Shown here one piece after another: positions 8,397-17,406 of a stretch of 64,000 bases of DNA. The notes beneath the pieces are model-generated. The model was not told the origin of the DNA. It was given only the letters and a program-made list of their open reading frames with translations, and did no database searches. Where the stretch lies: NCBI GenBank assembly GCA_016350165.1, contig CP066225.1, forward strand, positions 1,302,001-1,366,000. The letters are read 5' to 3'. Source of the DNA: Planctomycetota bacterium (lineage in GTDB: Bacteria > Planctomycetota > Phycisphaerae > Phycisphaerales > Phycisphaeraceae). The position numbers and the translations under genes were made by a program. Positions within the stretch are counted from its first letter, which is position 1. Each line of letters starts with the position of its first letter.

Positions 8397-10799
8397 CTAT
8401 AACATCACCACCGGATCAACATCCACTGCAGTATGCATATCCGACAGCAACAATTTACTCCCACGCATCACACTCATCAGCTTCTGTAATTGCCCCGGCT
8501 TATCTGCCGTCAATTCAATCTCAAACCGATAAAACTCTGCTATTCGCGAGATAGAACACGGAACCGGTCCAAGCAAATCAACCCCCGTTCCCAACTCTTG
8601 ATTACACCGATACAAATGTTCAAACAATTCCTTTGCATGCCCCTTACCCTTTCCATGATCTTTATTACGCACAACAATCCGCACCATCCGCCTTACTGGT
8701 GGATGCCCAACCTCTTCACGGATCTCTATCTCGCGCTTAGCAAACGAAACATAATCATGATCCGCCGCCATCTGAATAATCGGATCATCAGGATTAAACG
8801 TCTGCACCACCACAAAGCCCGGTTTCTCGCTTCGCCCAGCCCTCCCCGCCACCTGCGCAATCAACTGAAACGACCGCTCCCCCGCTCTAAAGTCAGGCAT
8901 ATTCAGCGAAGTATCACCACTCACAACACCAACTAACCTTACCTTCGGGAAATCCAATCCCTTCGCAATCATCTGCGTACCCAGCAGAATATCAACATCC
9001 CCCCGCCTAAACCGATCAAGCGTTTCCTGATAATCCTGCCCAGTCCGCATCGTATCCGAATCCATACGAACCGCTGTAAAATCAGGGAATTTTTTACTCA
9101 GTTCCTCTTCAACTCGTTGTGTACCCAATCCAAACGTTGTTACCCGCTTACTACAATCCGGGCACGTCGCTGGCAACAACTGCTCCGCACCACAATGATG
9201 ACACTTCACCACCCCACCACCAATAATGCGTCTATTCTTGTGATAGACCATCGTTACATCACAATATTTACAAGTCATCATCCACCCACACTTCTGGTCG
9301 GGACACGCAATATAATTCGCATACCCTCTACGATTCAACAGCAACATCACCTGCCCACCCTGACTCACCACCGCTTTAATCCCCTTCTCCAACCGTTGGC
9401 TCAATAAATGTATCCCCCGTCGCTCCCTTCGCTCCTCAACCATATCCACAATCTCAACCCTCGGAAGCTGCATCCCCGGCACACGCTCCGGCATACTCAC
9501 CAACCCATAAACCCCTCGTTTAACAGCATTATAAAAACTCTCAACACTAGGCGTCGCGCTCCCTAACACCACATTAGACCCGCACAACTGCCCTCGTTTC
9601 ACCGCAACATCTCGCGCATGATAACGTGGCACCTGATCCTGCTTATAGCTCCCCTCATGTTCCTCATCCACCATCACCAACTTCAAATTCCTCACCGGCG
9701 CAAAAATAGCACTCCGCGCACCAACCACAATATGAGCTTCCCCTTCATAAATCTTTCGCCACTGCTCATGCCGCTGCGCCGAAGTCAATCCCGAATGCAA
9801 TACAGCCACCCCATCAAACCGCCCCACAAACCGCCCCACCGTCTGAGGCGTCAAAGAAATCTCAGGGACCAACACAATTACCCCTGCCTTTTCATCTTTT
9901 TCCAATACTTCTTCAATCAACCGCAAATAAACTTCCGTCTTACCACTCCCCGTCACACCATGCAGCACATTCACCGCAAACTCATCCAACTTCCCCGTCA
10001 ACTTCCCAAGCGCATCCGACTGACACTGACTAAGTGCCGGTTTGATCGCACCAAAATTACCCGCCAACGCCTCCTCCCTCGCCTGCGCAACCAGATCACC
10101 ACGCGATCTAATCATCGACTGCAACTTCACCTCAAGCACACCCAACCCCACCAATTTCTTCACCGGCCCGCTCGTCTTCGCCCCCGCCTCATAAGCCAAC
10201 TCCTTCACTTCCACCCAAACCTCATTCCCCTCATCATCCGCATCTCCAACCTTAGGAGCCTTTCCAACAATCATCTTCTGCAGCTTCGTCAACTTCTTCT
10301 TATGCTGCTCCTCCGGATTGAGCTTCATCCACTCCTCGCTCAGCCGCACCACCTGCACCTGTTTCGTCCCCGTCTTCTGCTTCACTGCCGCCGGCAGCAT
10401 CGCCGCAAAAACCATCCCGAGCGGACTGCAATAATAAACACTGATCCACTTCGCCAACTCAACCAAATCCGCCGTCAATCGAATCCGCCCTTCATCTCGC
10501 GCAAGCACCCCCTTCACTTTCTTCTTCAACCCATCATCAACATCCTCATCACCTAGAACACCCACCACATAACCCCACACCTTCTTATTCGCTCGCCCCA
10601 AAGGCACCATCACCCGATCACCCTCACATAACCCATCACCTTGCTTCAACTCCTTCCCTACTGCATACGTCAGCCCGCCCCCCGCAGCATCACCACCCCG
10701 CTCCAGCGCAACCACAACATAACCACCACTCGCATCGACTTTCGCAGCCCGCTTCTTCGTCCCATCCCCCAAATCATTTCCAAACAACGTCTCACTCAT
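8397..10799 (-). CDS. priA: primosomal replication restart helicase PriA
   Basis: An 800-residue 3'-5' DNA helicase that reloads the replisome at collapsed forks. Motifs appear in the expected order: an N-terminal 3'BD region with KVDASGGYVVVALERG; Walker A in GVTGSGKTEVYLRLIEE; Walker B DEEH in MVDEEHEGSYKQDQVPRYHA; GSATPSVES (motif III); a Zn-binding insert with CPDQKCGW, CKYC, CHHCG and CPDC; and motifs V-VI in LLGTQMIAKGLDFPKV and QVAGRAGR. Length matches the family. ATG at 10799 (MSETLFGND) was chosen. Extending to 10862 would add a glycine/methionine-rich stretch unlike other PriA proteins. The promoter must lie in the 107-base gap shared with the divergent gene at 10907. Confidence 0.96.
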   Translation of the reverse strand: MSETLFGNDLGDGTKKRAAKVDASGGYVVVALERGGDAAGGGLTYAVGKELKQGDGLCEGDRVMVPLGRANKKVWGYVVGVLGDEDVDDGLKKKVKGVLARDEGRIRLTADLVELAKWISVYYCSPLGMVFAAMLPAAVKQKTGTKQVQVVRLSEEWMKLNPEEQHKKKLTKLQKMIVGKAPKVGDADDEGNEVWVEVKELAYEAGAKTSGPVKKLVGLGVLEVKLQSMIRSRGDLVAQAREEALAGNFGAIKPALSQCQSDALGKLTGKLDEFAVNVLHGVTGSGKTEVYLRLIEEVLEKDEKAGVIVLVPEISLTPQTVGRFVGRFDGVAVLHSGLTSAQRHEQWRKIYEGEAHIVVGARSAIFAPVRNLKLVMVDEEHEGSYKQDQVPRYHARDVAVKRGQLCGSNVVLGSATPSVESFYNAVKRGVYGLVSMPERVPGMQLPRVEIVDMVEERRERRGIHLLSQRLEKGIKAVVSQGGQVMLLLNRRGYANYIACPDQKCGWMMTCKYCDVTMVYHKNRRIIGGGVVKCHHCGAEQLLPATCPDCSKRVTTFGLGTQRVEEELSKKFPDFTAVRMDSDTMRTGQDYQETLDRFRRGDVDILLGTQMIAKGLDFPKVRLVGVVSGDTSLNMPDFRAGERSFQLIAQVAGRAGRSEKPGFVVVQTFNPDDPIIQMAADHDYVSFAKREIEIREEVGHPPVRRMVRIVVRNKDHGKGKGHAKELFEHLYRCNQELGTGVDLLGPVPCSISRIAEFYRFEIELTADKPGQLQKLMSVMRGSKLLLSDMHTAVDVDPVVML

Positions 10800-10906
10800 C
10801 CCCCCAGTATACCCCACCCTCCCAACAAAAACCTTCTCCTCAAGCATCATCCCAGCACCCAAATTATTTCCTACTCAACAATCATGCGCCACGATATGAT
10901 CAAACC

Positions 10907-11434
10907 ATGCTATCCACACTCTTCGACAAGCTCCTCAACATCAAAGCTCCAGAATTACTCTCTGAATCACCCAAGATTTATGTCTTTACCCACGACCTAT
11001 CAAAATACTACAAACAATCTTTCAAAACATGGAGACCCAAATCCGATCTCGCCCACCCACTCATCCTCGGCCACATCGCCTCGATTCGCATATCTGATCG
11101 TCCTACCACAACCACCGACAAACAGACCAAACAAGCACGCCAATACATCAAAACCTGCAAGTGGCAGGAACTTGCCAATTTTCAACAATGGCATCTACAC
11201 CACGACATGCTCAATTACGCAGTCCTCATTCATCAGCCGCCCAAACAGCCTCATGCCCAATTCACCATCATCGAAATGCAAGACCCAATCGAGTTCACAA
11301 TCACCCCCAACATCAACTTCATCAACCCAATCTCACACAACGATTTCGACCAGATCATCTCACTTGTCACCAGTTGGCAACTTATCTCACCAAATGCAGA
11401 ATCACTTCTCAAGTCACTACAAATCCTGCACTGA
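10907..11434 (+). CDS. hypothetical protein
   Basis: A 175-residue soluble protein with no family I can name. It has a mixed alpha/beta composition, no signal peptide and no membrane segment. Segments such as KIYVFTHDLSKYYKQSFK, HPLILGHIASIRI and WHLHHDMLNYAVLIHQPP read like a genuine folded protein rather than antisense noise. A competing overlapping frame is Pro/Ser/Thr-rich and looks spurious. It is divergent from priA and 99 bases upstream of mutS on the same strand, so it could share a transcript with mutS. Its function is unknown. Confidence 0.55.
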   Translation: MLSTLFDKLLNIKAPELLSESPKIYVFTHDLSKYYKQSFKTWRPKSDLAHPLILGHIASIRISDRPTTTTDKQTKQARQYIKTCKWQELANFQQWHLHHDMLNYAVLIHQPPKQPHAQFTIIEMQDPIEFTITPNINFINPISHNDFDQIISLVTSWQLISPNAESLLKSLQILH

Positions 11435-11533
11435 TCAATCATTAAATCAATCCTTTCTCACTATCCCCCACCCTCTCCCCGCCCTTTCCACATCCCCCAA
11501 ATCCACACCTTTCTCTTGTAAAATAGAAACCCT

Positions 11534-14287
11534 ATGTCTACCACGAAATCGCAAGAAAAACCTAAAAAACTCACACCAGCCATGCAGCAGTTCTTTCACT
11601 TCAAAGAACAGTACCCAGGCTGCCTGCTCTTCTTCCGCATGGGCGATTTCTATGAGATGTTCTACGAAGACGCCGAAACCGCGCATCGCGTCCTAGGCCT
11701 CACACTCGCGCAGCGTTCCAAAGGCCAACCCATGGCAGGCGTCCCATTCCACGCCGCCGAAACCTACCTCGCACGCCTCGTCAAAGCAGGCTATCGCGTC
11801 GCCGTCTGCGACCAAGTTGAAGAAGCATCACAAGCCAAAGGCGTCGTCAAGCGTGACGTCACACGTGTCATCACCCCAGGCACCCTCACCGACGAATCAC
11901 TCCTCACCGAAGAACAAGTCAACCATCTCGCCGCCGTCTGTTTCCACTCAGACACCGAAGCTTCCATCGCATGGGCCGAGCTCTCCACCGGCTCCCTCCA
12001 CATCGCCATCCTCCCCATCAGCTCTCTCGCCGATGAACTCGCACGCGTCAATCCATCCGAACTCCTCTACGCCGAAACCGCAACAGGCGACACACCCGAT
12101 CGCATTAAAGCACTCTCAAACTCATTAGGATGCCCCACCGCGCCACGCCCGCAATACAACTTCCGTCACGCAGAAGCCATCGAAACAATCAAACGCCAAT
12201 ACCAAGTTCAGACCCTCGAAGGCTTCGGCCTCGCCCCCGACAACCCCGCACTCGCACCAGCCGCCGCAATCATCCACTACCTCCTCGAAACACAACGCTC
12301 CGAATCAGGGCGTCTCTCTCACCTCCAACCACCGCGACTCTTCGAACGCAAAAACCATCTCGTCATCGACCAGACCTCACTGCGTTCCCTCGAAGTCGAA
12401 CAAACACTCCGCACAGGGCAACACGAAGGCTCACTCCTCTCCACACTACAAAACTGCGTCACCGCCATGGGCAAGCGCATGCTCCGTCATTGGCTCTGCT
12501 ATCCACTCTGCGAGCAAGCACCCATCGAACAACGTCAGCGTGTCGTCGAAGCACTCGTCTCCGACTCACGTTTCCTCGAACAACTTCGTGAATCACTCGA
12601 CAACGTTCACGATGTACCCCGCATCATCGCCCGTCTATCCGTAGGCCGCGCAACCCCACGCGACCTCGTCGGCCTTGGCCGCTCCGCACAGGCTATCCGT
12701 GAGATAGAAGACCTGCTCGCCGATCGTCCCACCGTTTCCGACTACCACACCCGCGCCAAAGATCTCCTCGAAATCCTCACCACACTCGCAAACCAAATCA
12801 ATGAAGCATGTGTCGAAACCCCACCCGCACACATGCGTGAAGGCGGCTTAATCAAAGACGGTTACGACCCACAACTCGACGAGTACCGCGTTCTCCAACG
12901 CGACTCCCACGCGTGGCTCGCCCAATACCAAGCCTCACTCCTCGAAGCCCACGACATCCCCAACCTCAAAGTCGGCTACAACAAAGTCTTCGGCTACTAC
13001 ATCGAACTCACCGCCGTTAACCGCGATAAAGCACCCGATTCATGGACACGCAAACAAACCCTCAAAAACGCTGAACGCTTCATCACCCCAGAACTCAAAG
13101 AATTCGAAGGCAAAGTTCTCTCCGCTGACTCGCACGCAATCTCACGCGAACAACACCTCTTCGAAACCCTCTGCTCGCAAGCCGCGCAGCAAATCGTTCA
13201 GCTCCAAAACTTCGCCGACCTCGTCGCCGAGCTCGACTGTCTCGGCTGCTTCGCTCAACAAGCCATCAAACACCGTTTCATCAAGCCCACCATCACGCAA
13301 GACCCCGTCCTCATCGTCCGCGCAGGCCGTCACCCAGTCCTCGATCAACTCCTCGGCGACCAATTCGTTCCAAACGACAACGACCTCGGGCCAGCAAATC
13401 TCGCATCTAATCACAAATTAGACTCAGAAGACACCCCACCATCCCTCGCCACCCTCGGGCTCATCACCGGCCCAAACATGGCTGGTAAATCAACCTACAT
13501 CAGACAAACCGCGCTCATCGCCCTCCTCGCCCACACCGGCTCCTTCGTCCCCGCCGAACACGCAACCGTAGGCGTCGCCGACCGCATCTTCACACGCATC
13601 GGCGCATCCGACGAACTCCACACCGGCCAGTCAACCTTCATGGTCGAAATGACAGAAACTGCCAACATCTGTCACCACGCAACACCCAAGTCTATCGTCA
13701 TATTAGACGAGATCGGTCGCGGCACCTCCACCCTCGACGGCCTCTCACTCGCATGGGCAATCGCTGAACACATCGCACAAACAAAATCTCGCTGCCTCTT
13801 CGCAACCCACTACCACGAGCTCACCACACTCGCCGATCAATACGACAACGTCACCAACCTCAACGTCACCGTCCGTGAATGGCAAGACCAAATCGTCTTC
13901 CTACACCGCATCGCTCCCGGCTCAACCAATCGTTCCTACGGCATCCACGTCGCCAAAATCGCAGGCCTCCCAAAATCCGTCCTCAACCGCGCAAACATCC
14001 TCCTCTCACAACTCGCCGTCTCCCACGAAGGTCCAAACGCACTCCCAACCCCACCACAAGACCCAACCTCAGAACCACAAGCCACTGAACCTACACCAAA
14101 GCCCAAATCCAAACCAAAACCAGTCGAGCAAGATTCCCAGTTCTCCCTCTTCTCAGAGCCAACCTACATCGACCATCCAGCCCTCGAGCAACTCAAAAAC
14201 CTCGACATCCTCAACCTCACTCCCCTCGCCGCCTTCGACCTGCTCCGCAAGCTCCACGAACAAGCTCTCACCGACCCCGACAATTAA
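11534..14287 (+). CDS. mutS: DNA mismatch repair protein MutS
   Basis: A 917-residue MutS1-type mismatch sensor ATPase that works with MutL. The mismatch-binding domain has the Phe-x-Glu motif in FFRMGDFYEMFYEDAETA near residue 37, and conserved AGVPFHAAETYLARLVKAGYRVAVCDQ and VTRVITPGTLTDE follow. The core has KVGYNKVFGYYIELT. The ATPase has Walker A ITGPNMAGKSTYIRQ, then STFMVEMTETANI, Walker B ILDEIGRGTSTLDG and the H-loop ATHYHELT. The last 100 residues are a Pro/Lys-rich linker (PKPKSKPKP) followed by FSLFSEP and a small helical end, as in tetramer-forming MutS proteins. mutL is not in this window. Confidence 0.97.
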   Translation: MSTTKSQEKPKKLTPAMQQFFHFKEQYPGCLLFFRMGDFYEMFYEDAETAHRVLGLTLAQRSKGQPMAGVPFHAAETYLARLVKAGYRVAVCDQVEEASQAKGVVKRDVTRVITPGTLTDESLLTEEQVNHLAAVCFHSDTEASIAWAELSTGSLHIAILPISSLADELARVNPSELLYAETATGDTPDRIKALSNSLGCPTAPRPQYNFRHAEAIETIKRQYQVQTLEGFGLAPDNPALAPAAAIIHYLLETQRSESGRLSHLQPPRLFERKNHLVIDQTSLRSLEVEQTLRTGQHEGSLLSTLQNCVTAMGKRMLRHWLCYPLCEQAPIEQRQRVVEALVSDSRFLEQLRESLDNVHDVPRIIARLSVGRATPRDLVGLGRSAQAIREIEDLLADRPTVSDYHTRAKDLLEILTTLANQINEACVETPPAHMREGGLIKDGYDPQLDEYRVLQRDSHAWLAQYQASLLEAHDIPNLKVGYNKVFGYYIELTAVNRDKAPDSWTRKQTLKNAERFITPELKEFEGKVLSADSHAISREQHLFETLCSQAAQQIVQLQNFADLVAELDCLGCFAQQAIKHRFIKPTITQDPVLIVRAGRHPVLDQLLGDQFVPNDNDLGPANLASNHKLDSEDTPPSLATLGLITGPNMAGKSTYIRQTALIALLAHTGSFVPAEHATVGVADRIFTRIGASDELHTGQSTFMVEMTETANICHHATPKSIVILDEIGRGTSTLDGLSLAWAIAEHIAQTKSRCLFATHYHELTTLADQYDNVTNLNVTVREWQDQIVFLHRIAPGSTNRSYGIHVAKIAGLPKSVLNRANILLSQLAVSHEGPNALPTPPQDPTSEPQATEPTPKPKSKPKPVEQDSQFSLFSEPTYIDHPALEQLKNLDILNLTPLAAFDLLRKLHEQALTDPDN

Positions 14288-14664
14288 CTCCTACCAACAT
14301 CACATCTCACGACTCATCCCATCACCTCTTGGGACATCTGTCACATGCGCAAAAATATTCGACACCCACCCCATCACAACCCTTCTCTATCTTCTTTTCA
14401 TCACCCATCTCATTTAAACCCATACCACACATTCACCACCTTTTTTCGCACCACAAAACCATGACAAACCATCAAAAAATCTCACTCCAAAACTAGAAAA
14501 CTCAACCATCCCAGCTAATTATTTAGTGTTGTTCATCCGACCCCCTCCCTCGAGGTTCGTTGGCGAAACCCCACCGTCAACGAACCCATTTTTTTGCGCA
14601 CTTTCACCACTGCACTTCCTCCCCTTCCCTAGCACATCCTTCGTCCCGCCTTTACAATACCTGC
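14288..14664. other. intergenic region with one long hairpin
   Basis: About 377 bases between mutS and moaE. No tRNA or start-like reading frame is seen. The notable element is the inverted repeat 14554-14586, described separately. Confidence 0.5.
14554..14594 (+). terminator. 9-bp hairpin plus T-tract upstream of moaE
   Basis: GGTTCGTTG at 14554-14562 pairs perfectly with CAACGAACC at 14578-14586 over a 15-nt loop and is followed by CATTTTTTTG. The form is that of an intrinsic terminator. It is about 270 bases beyond mutS but only about 70 before moaE, so it could be a late mutS terminator or an attenuator in a moaE leader. Confidence 0.55.
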
Positions 14665-15198
14665 ATGACAACTTCTGCTCAGCAAAACAACGAATGCTTC
14701 ATCCATACAGCCCTCCAAGAAGGCCCCGTCTCCATCTCACCACTCGGATGGCCAGCCGACTGCGGTGCTGAATGCATCTTCCTAGGCAGAACGCGTCTTG
14801 AAACACACCCAAAGCGTGGCCAACTTCAGCGCATCATTTATCACACCTATCACGAAATGGCCGAAACCAAACTTCACGAAATCGCCGTCGCTGCATCCAA
14901 AAAATTCCCTCTCCGCGCCATCCGCATCGTTCATGCCCACGGTCCCGTCCCACCCTCACACGCTTCCGTCATCATCCAAACCGCAACGCCACACCGCTCT
15001 GAATCATTCGAAGCGACAAAATTCGTCATCGACACACTCAAACACGCAGTCCCCATCTGGAAACAAGAAATCTGGGCCGACAACTCCTCAACTTGGGTCA
15101 AAGGTTGCATCGCACACGACCTCTCCGAATCACCCAACCACGACCCCGATGCCGAACGACACACCACCCCACCACTCGACCTCCCCTACAACCCCTAA
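14665..15198 (+). CDS. moaE: molybdopterin synthase catalytic subunit MoaE
   Basis: A 177-residue protein. MoaE transfers sulfur from the MoaD thiocarboxylate to precursor Z (cPMP), making molybdopterin. Family signatures: ECIFLGRTRLETHPKRG, IIYHTYHEMAETKL, RAIRIVHAHGPVPPSHASVI, HRSESFEATKFVIDTLK and VPIWKQEIW with the active-site lysines, ending in WVKG. The N-terminal 25 residues and C-terminal 30 residues are extra to the usual 140-150. ATG at 14665 was chosen; further upstream the frame is low-complexity. No moaD or other Moco gene adjoins it, so its partner must be encoded elsewhere. Confidence 0.9.
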   Translation: MTTSAQQNNECFIHTALQEGPVSISPLGWPADCGAECIFLGRTRLETHPKRGQLQRIIYHTYHEMAETKLHEIAVAASKKFPLRAIRIVHAHGPVPPSHASVIIQTATPHRSESFEATKFVIDTLKHAVPIWKQEIWADNSSTWVKGCIAHDLSESPNHDPDAERHTTPPLDLPYNP

Positions 15199-15236
15199 TC
15201 ATTGATTAGCCCATTCATTCTCACAAAAAGTACATC

Positions 15237-15827
15237 ATGATCAAACTCATTCAATCCTTTTACTACCTCTTCCTCGGCACATGGCTCGGCTCCCTCATCA
15301 TGCTCGCCTTCTCCGCAGCAGCATCCTTCAAAACCCTACGTTTCTACAAAGCCATTCCCGGCATCGAACCGTACTCGCTCGATATCTTCGCAAATAAATA
15401 CCCCGAAATCCTCGCAGGAGCCGTCGTCAATCAATCTCTCACTTACCTCACCCAACTTCAAGTCATCTGCGCCCTCGGCGTACTCCTCTGCATCTTCCTC
15501 AACTTCATTTTCAACCGCAAGAACAACTGCAAAATCCCTTCATTCATTCGCACCACCCTCTACATGCTCGCCGTCGCAACACTCCTCATCCACATCTTCC
15601 TCACAGCTCCAACCATGAGCACACTCCGCGACAAAATGTACAACCCCGACATCACACAAGTTGAACGTGACACCACCCTCACCAAATTTCAAACCCTTCA
15701 CAAATTCTCAGAACGCTCAACCGGCTCCGCCGTCTTCATCATCGCAGCCATCATCCTTATCTCTCCGTTCACTACACGTTCTAATCAACTGTTAGTCGAA
15801 ACCAAAACCCACGAAACTCACGACTAA
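15237..15827 (+). CDS. DUF4149-like integral membrane protein
   Basis: A 196-residue protein with four hydrophobic segments, near residues 5-27, 70-92, 105-122 and 160-178. The N-terminal YLFLGTWLGSLIMLAFSAAASF and the late LTAPTMSTLRDKM...FQTLHKFSERSTGSAVFI segment resemble DUF4149/TMEM205-like proteins, where a polar helix with His-x-x-Ser precedes the last membrane helix. No biochemical role is known. It lies 38 bases after moaE and 33 bases before nth on the same strand, so the three may form one transcript, although their functions are unrelated. Confidence 0.65.
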   Translation: MIKLIQSFYYLFLGTWLGSLIMLAFSAAASFKTLRFYKAIPGIEPYSLDIFANKYPEILAGAVVNQSLTYLTQLQVICALGVLLCIFLNFIFNRKNNCKIPSFIRTTLYMLAVATLLIHIFLTAPTMSTLRDKMYNPDITQVERDTTLTKFQTLHKFSERSTGSAVFIIAAIILISPFTTRSNQLLVETKTHETHD

Positions 15828-15860
15828 TCAATTCCGTATCATTTGTATTGAGCCTTGAAA

Positions 15861-16652
15861 ATGCCAAAGAAAAAAACAACCAAAAAGAAATCCTCTCGCA
15901 AAGCACCAGTTCGCACCTACACATCATCCGAAAAACGCCGCGCCAAGACCATCTACAACGAACTACTCAAACTCTATCCCGATGCGCACTGCGCTCTCAT
16001 CCACAAAAACCCATGGGAACTTCTCGTTGCAACCATTCTCTCCGCTCAATGCACAGATGCTCTGGTCAACAAAGTCACCCCTGATCTATTCAACGCTTAC
16101 CCCACCGTACAAGCCACCGCCAAAGCCGATCTCGAAGATATTCGTCAACTCGTCAACAAGGTTAACTTTTGGCAAAACAAAGCCAAGTCCATCCACAACG
16201 CTGCCAAAATGATTGTCGCCGACTTCAATAATGAAGTCCCTAAAACAATGGAAGATCTCATCAAACTTCCAGGCGTTGCACGTAAAACCGCCAACGTCGT
16301 CCTCGGTAACGCATTCAACATCAATACAGGCGTCGTCGTCGACACTCACATCGCTCGCCTCTCACAACGCTACAACTTCACCAAGCACAAAGACCCTAAA
16401 AAAATCGAACAAGATCTCATGGCCCTCTTCCCGCAAAACACATGGACCATGCTCGCCCACCTCCTCATCTATCACGGCCGCCAAGTCTGCAAATCCCGTC
16501 ACGGCCTCTGCGACCAATCACCACTCTGCAAAAAATACTGCTCTAACGCCAAGATAGTCGCCGCCGAACGCGCCAACAAAACCAAGAAAAAAGCATCAAA
16601 GAAAAAAGCCGCCAAAAAGAAAGCGACTAAAAAGAAATCCAAAGCCAAATAA
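15861..16652 (+). CDS. nth: endonuclease III (DNA glycosylase/AP lyase)
   Basis: A 263-residue bifunctional base-excision repair glycosylase for oxidised pyrimidines. The HhH motif LPGVARKTANVVLG holds catalytic Lys142, and the catalytic Asp161 is in GVVVDTHIARL. LLVATILSAQCTD is the usual early helix. The Fe-S region is VCKSRHGLCDQSPLCKKYC, with Cys at 210, 217, 223 and 227. This is 6-5-3 spacing instead of the usual 6-2-5. Both ends are lysine-rich: MPKKKTTKKKSSRK at the N-terminus and about 25 residues of KKKAxKKK repeats at the C-terminus, resembling histone H1-like tails. ATG at 15861 is preferred over a TTG two codons earlier. It converges with the next gene with only 8 bases between stops. 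Confidence 0.93.
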   Translation: MPKKKTTKKKSSRKAPVRTYTSSEKRRAKTIYNELLKLYPDAHCALIHKNPWELLVATILSAQCTDALVNKVTPDLFNAYPTVQATAKADLEDIRQLVNKVNFWQNKAKSIHNAAKMIVADFNNEVPKTMEDLIKLPGVARKTANVVLGNAFNINTGVVVDTHIARLSQRYNFTKHKDPKKIEQDLMALFPQNTWTMLAHLLIYHGRQVCKSRHGLCDQSPLCKKYCSNAKIVAAERANKTKKKASKKKAAKKKATKKKSKAK

Positions 16653-16660
16653 TCCCACAC

Positions 16661-17266
16661 TCACTCCTTATCAACCTTCGCCATCACAACCCCTTGCCCT
16701 CTCAACAACGCTTCAACCGTTGGCTCAACCCCACACTCCGGGCACTTCGTATCCGTCCGCCCGCGCAGGTTATAGCCACATTCAATACAAAACACCTCCG
16801 CCTCAGGCCCCAAATCCCAAACCAACATCCGCTTATAACCCCACCAAATCACCCATGCCCACAACATAAAAAATACTGTAATACTCGAAAAGATGGTCGT
16901 AAATATCCATATCTCTTCCGCACGACCACCTAACGAAGCATCAATAAAAACACACAAGCATATCGTAATCGTCAACAACAAAATTGATCCCATGACCCCA
17001 ATCACAATCGGCTTATGCCCAATCCCACGTGTCCATATAAAATAATTCAACCCTAGTAAAAACACCCCAGAAATACAAAAACCTACAACCATCACCTCAT
17101 CATCCCAACGCCCTAAGCCAAACACGATCGTAAAAAATCCTGCAAACGCTGAGCCTGCAGCCAATGACCCAAGCGTCAATATTAAACGTATCCCACTATC
17201 AAGCGATCCATCCCAGAATGCCTTCAAAAAACTCTTCTCATGTAACTTCCCAGAAATATCTCTCAT
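16661..17266 (-). CDS. membrane protein with C-terminal CxxCGYNLRG zinc ribbon
   Basis: A 201-residue protein with about four membrane segments in residues 25-150 (for example LILTLGSLAAGSAFAGFFTI and IGVMGSILLLTITICLCVF). A cytoplasmic zinc ribbon follows, CIECGYNLRGRTDTKCPECG, near residue 165. This CxxCGYNLRG...CPECG module is very common in Phycisphaerae membrane proteins of unknown function and supports the lineage call. ATG at 17266 is preferred; a TTG directly precedes it. The stop lies 8 bases from the nth stop on the other strand, and no terminator is seen. The role is unknown. Confidence 0.7.
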   Translation of the reverse strand: MRDISGKLHEKSFLKAFWDGSLDSGIRLILTLGSLAAGSAFAGFFTIVFGLGRWDDEVMVVGFCISGVFLLGLNYFIWTRGIGHKPIVIGVMGSILLLTITICLCVFIDASLGGRAEEIWIFTTIFSSITVFFMLWAWVIWWGYKRMLVWDLGPEAEVFCIECGYNLRGRTDTKCPECGVEPTVEALLRGQGVVMAKVDKE

Positions 17267-17406
17267 CAAATCAGTCCACCAAGTCTTTTAAGTTATTTCA
17301 AGAATCAACAACACATAACACCCTATAGACGTATCGTAATCTCAACATTTTCACATGCACACAATTTTTCTCACTATATCTTCAAAATTACACTATCCTG
17401 CAACCC

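Noticed and set aside
9618-10556. 312-codon plus-strand frame opposite priA
   Set aside because: Arg/His/Pro/Leu-rich low-complexity product that is antisense to conserved PriA motifs; it is a by-product of the C-rich plus strand.
10641-11696. 351-codon plus-strand frame spanning the priA start, the 10907 gene and the mutS start
   Set aside because: Ser/Thr/Pro-rich and overlapping three better-supported genes, with no recognisable domain.
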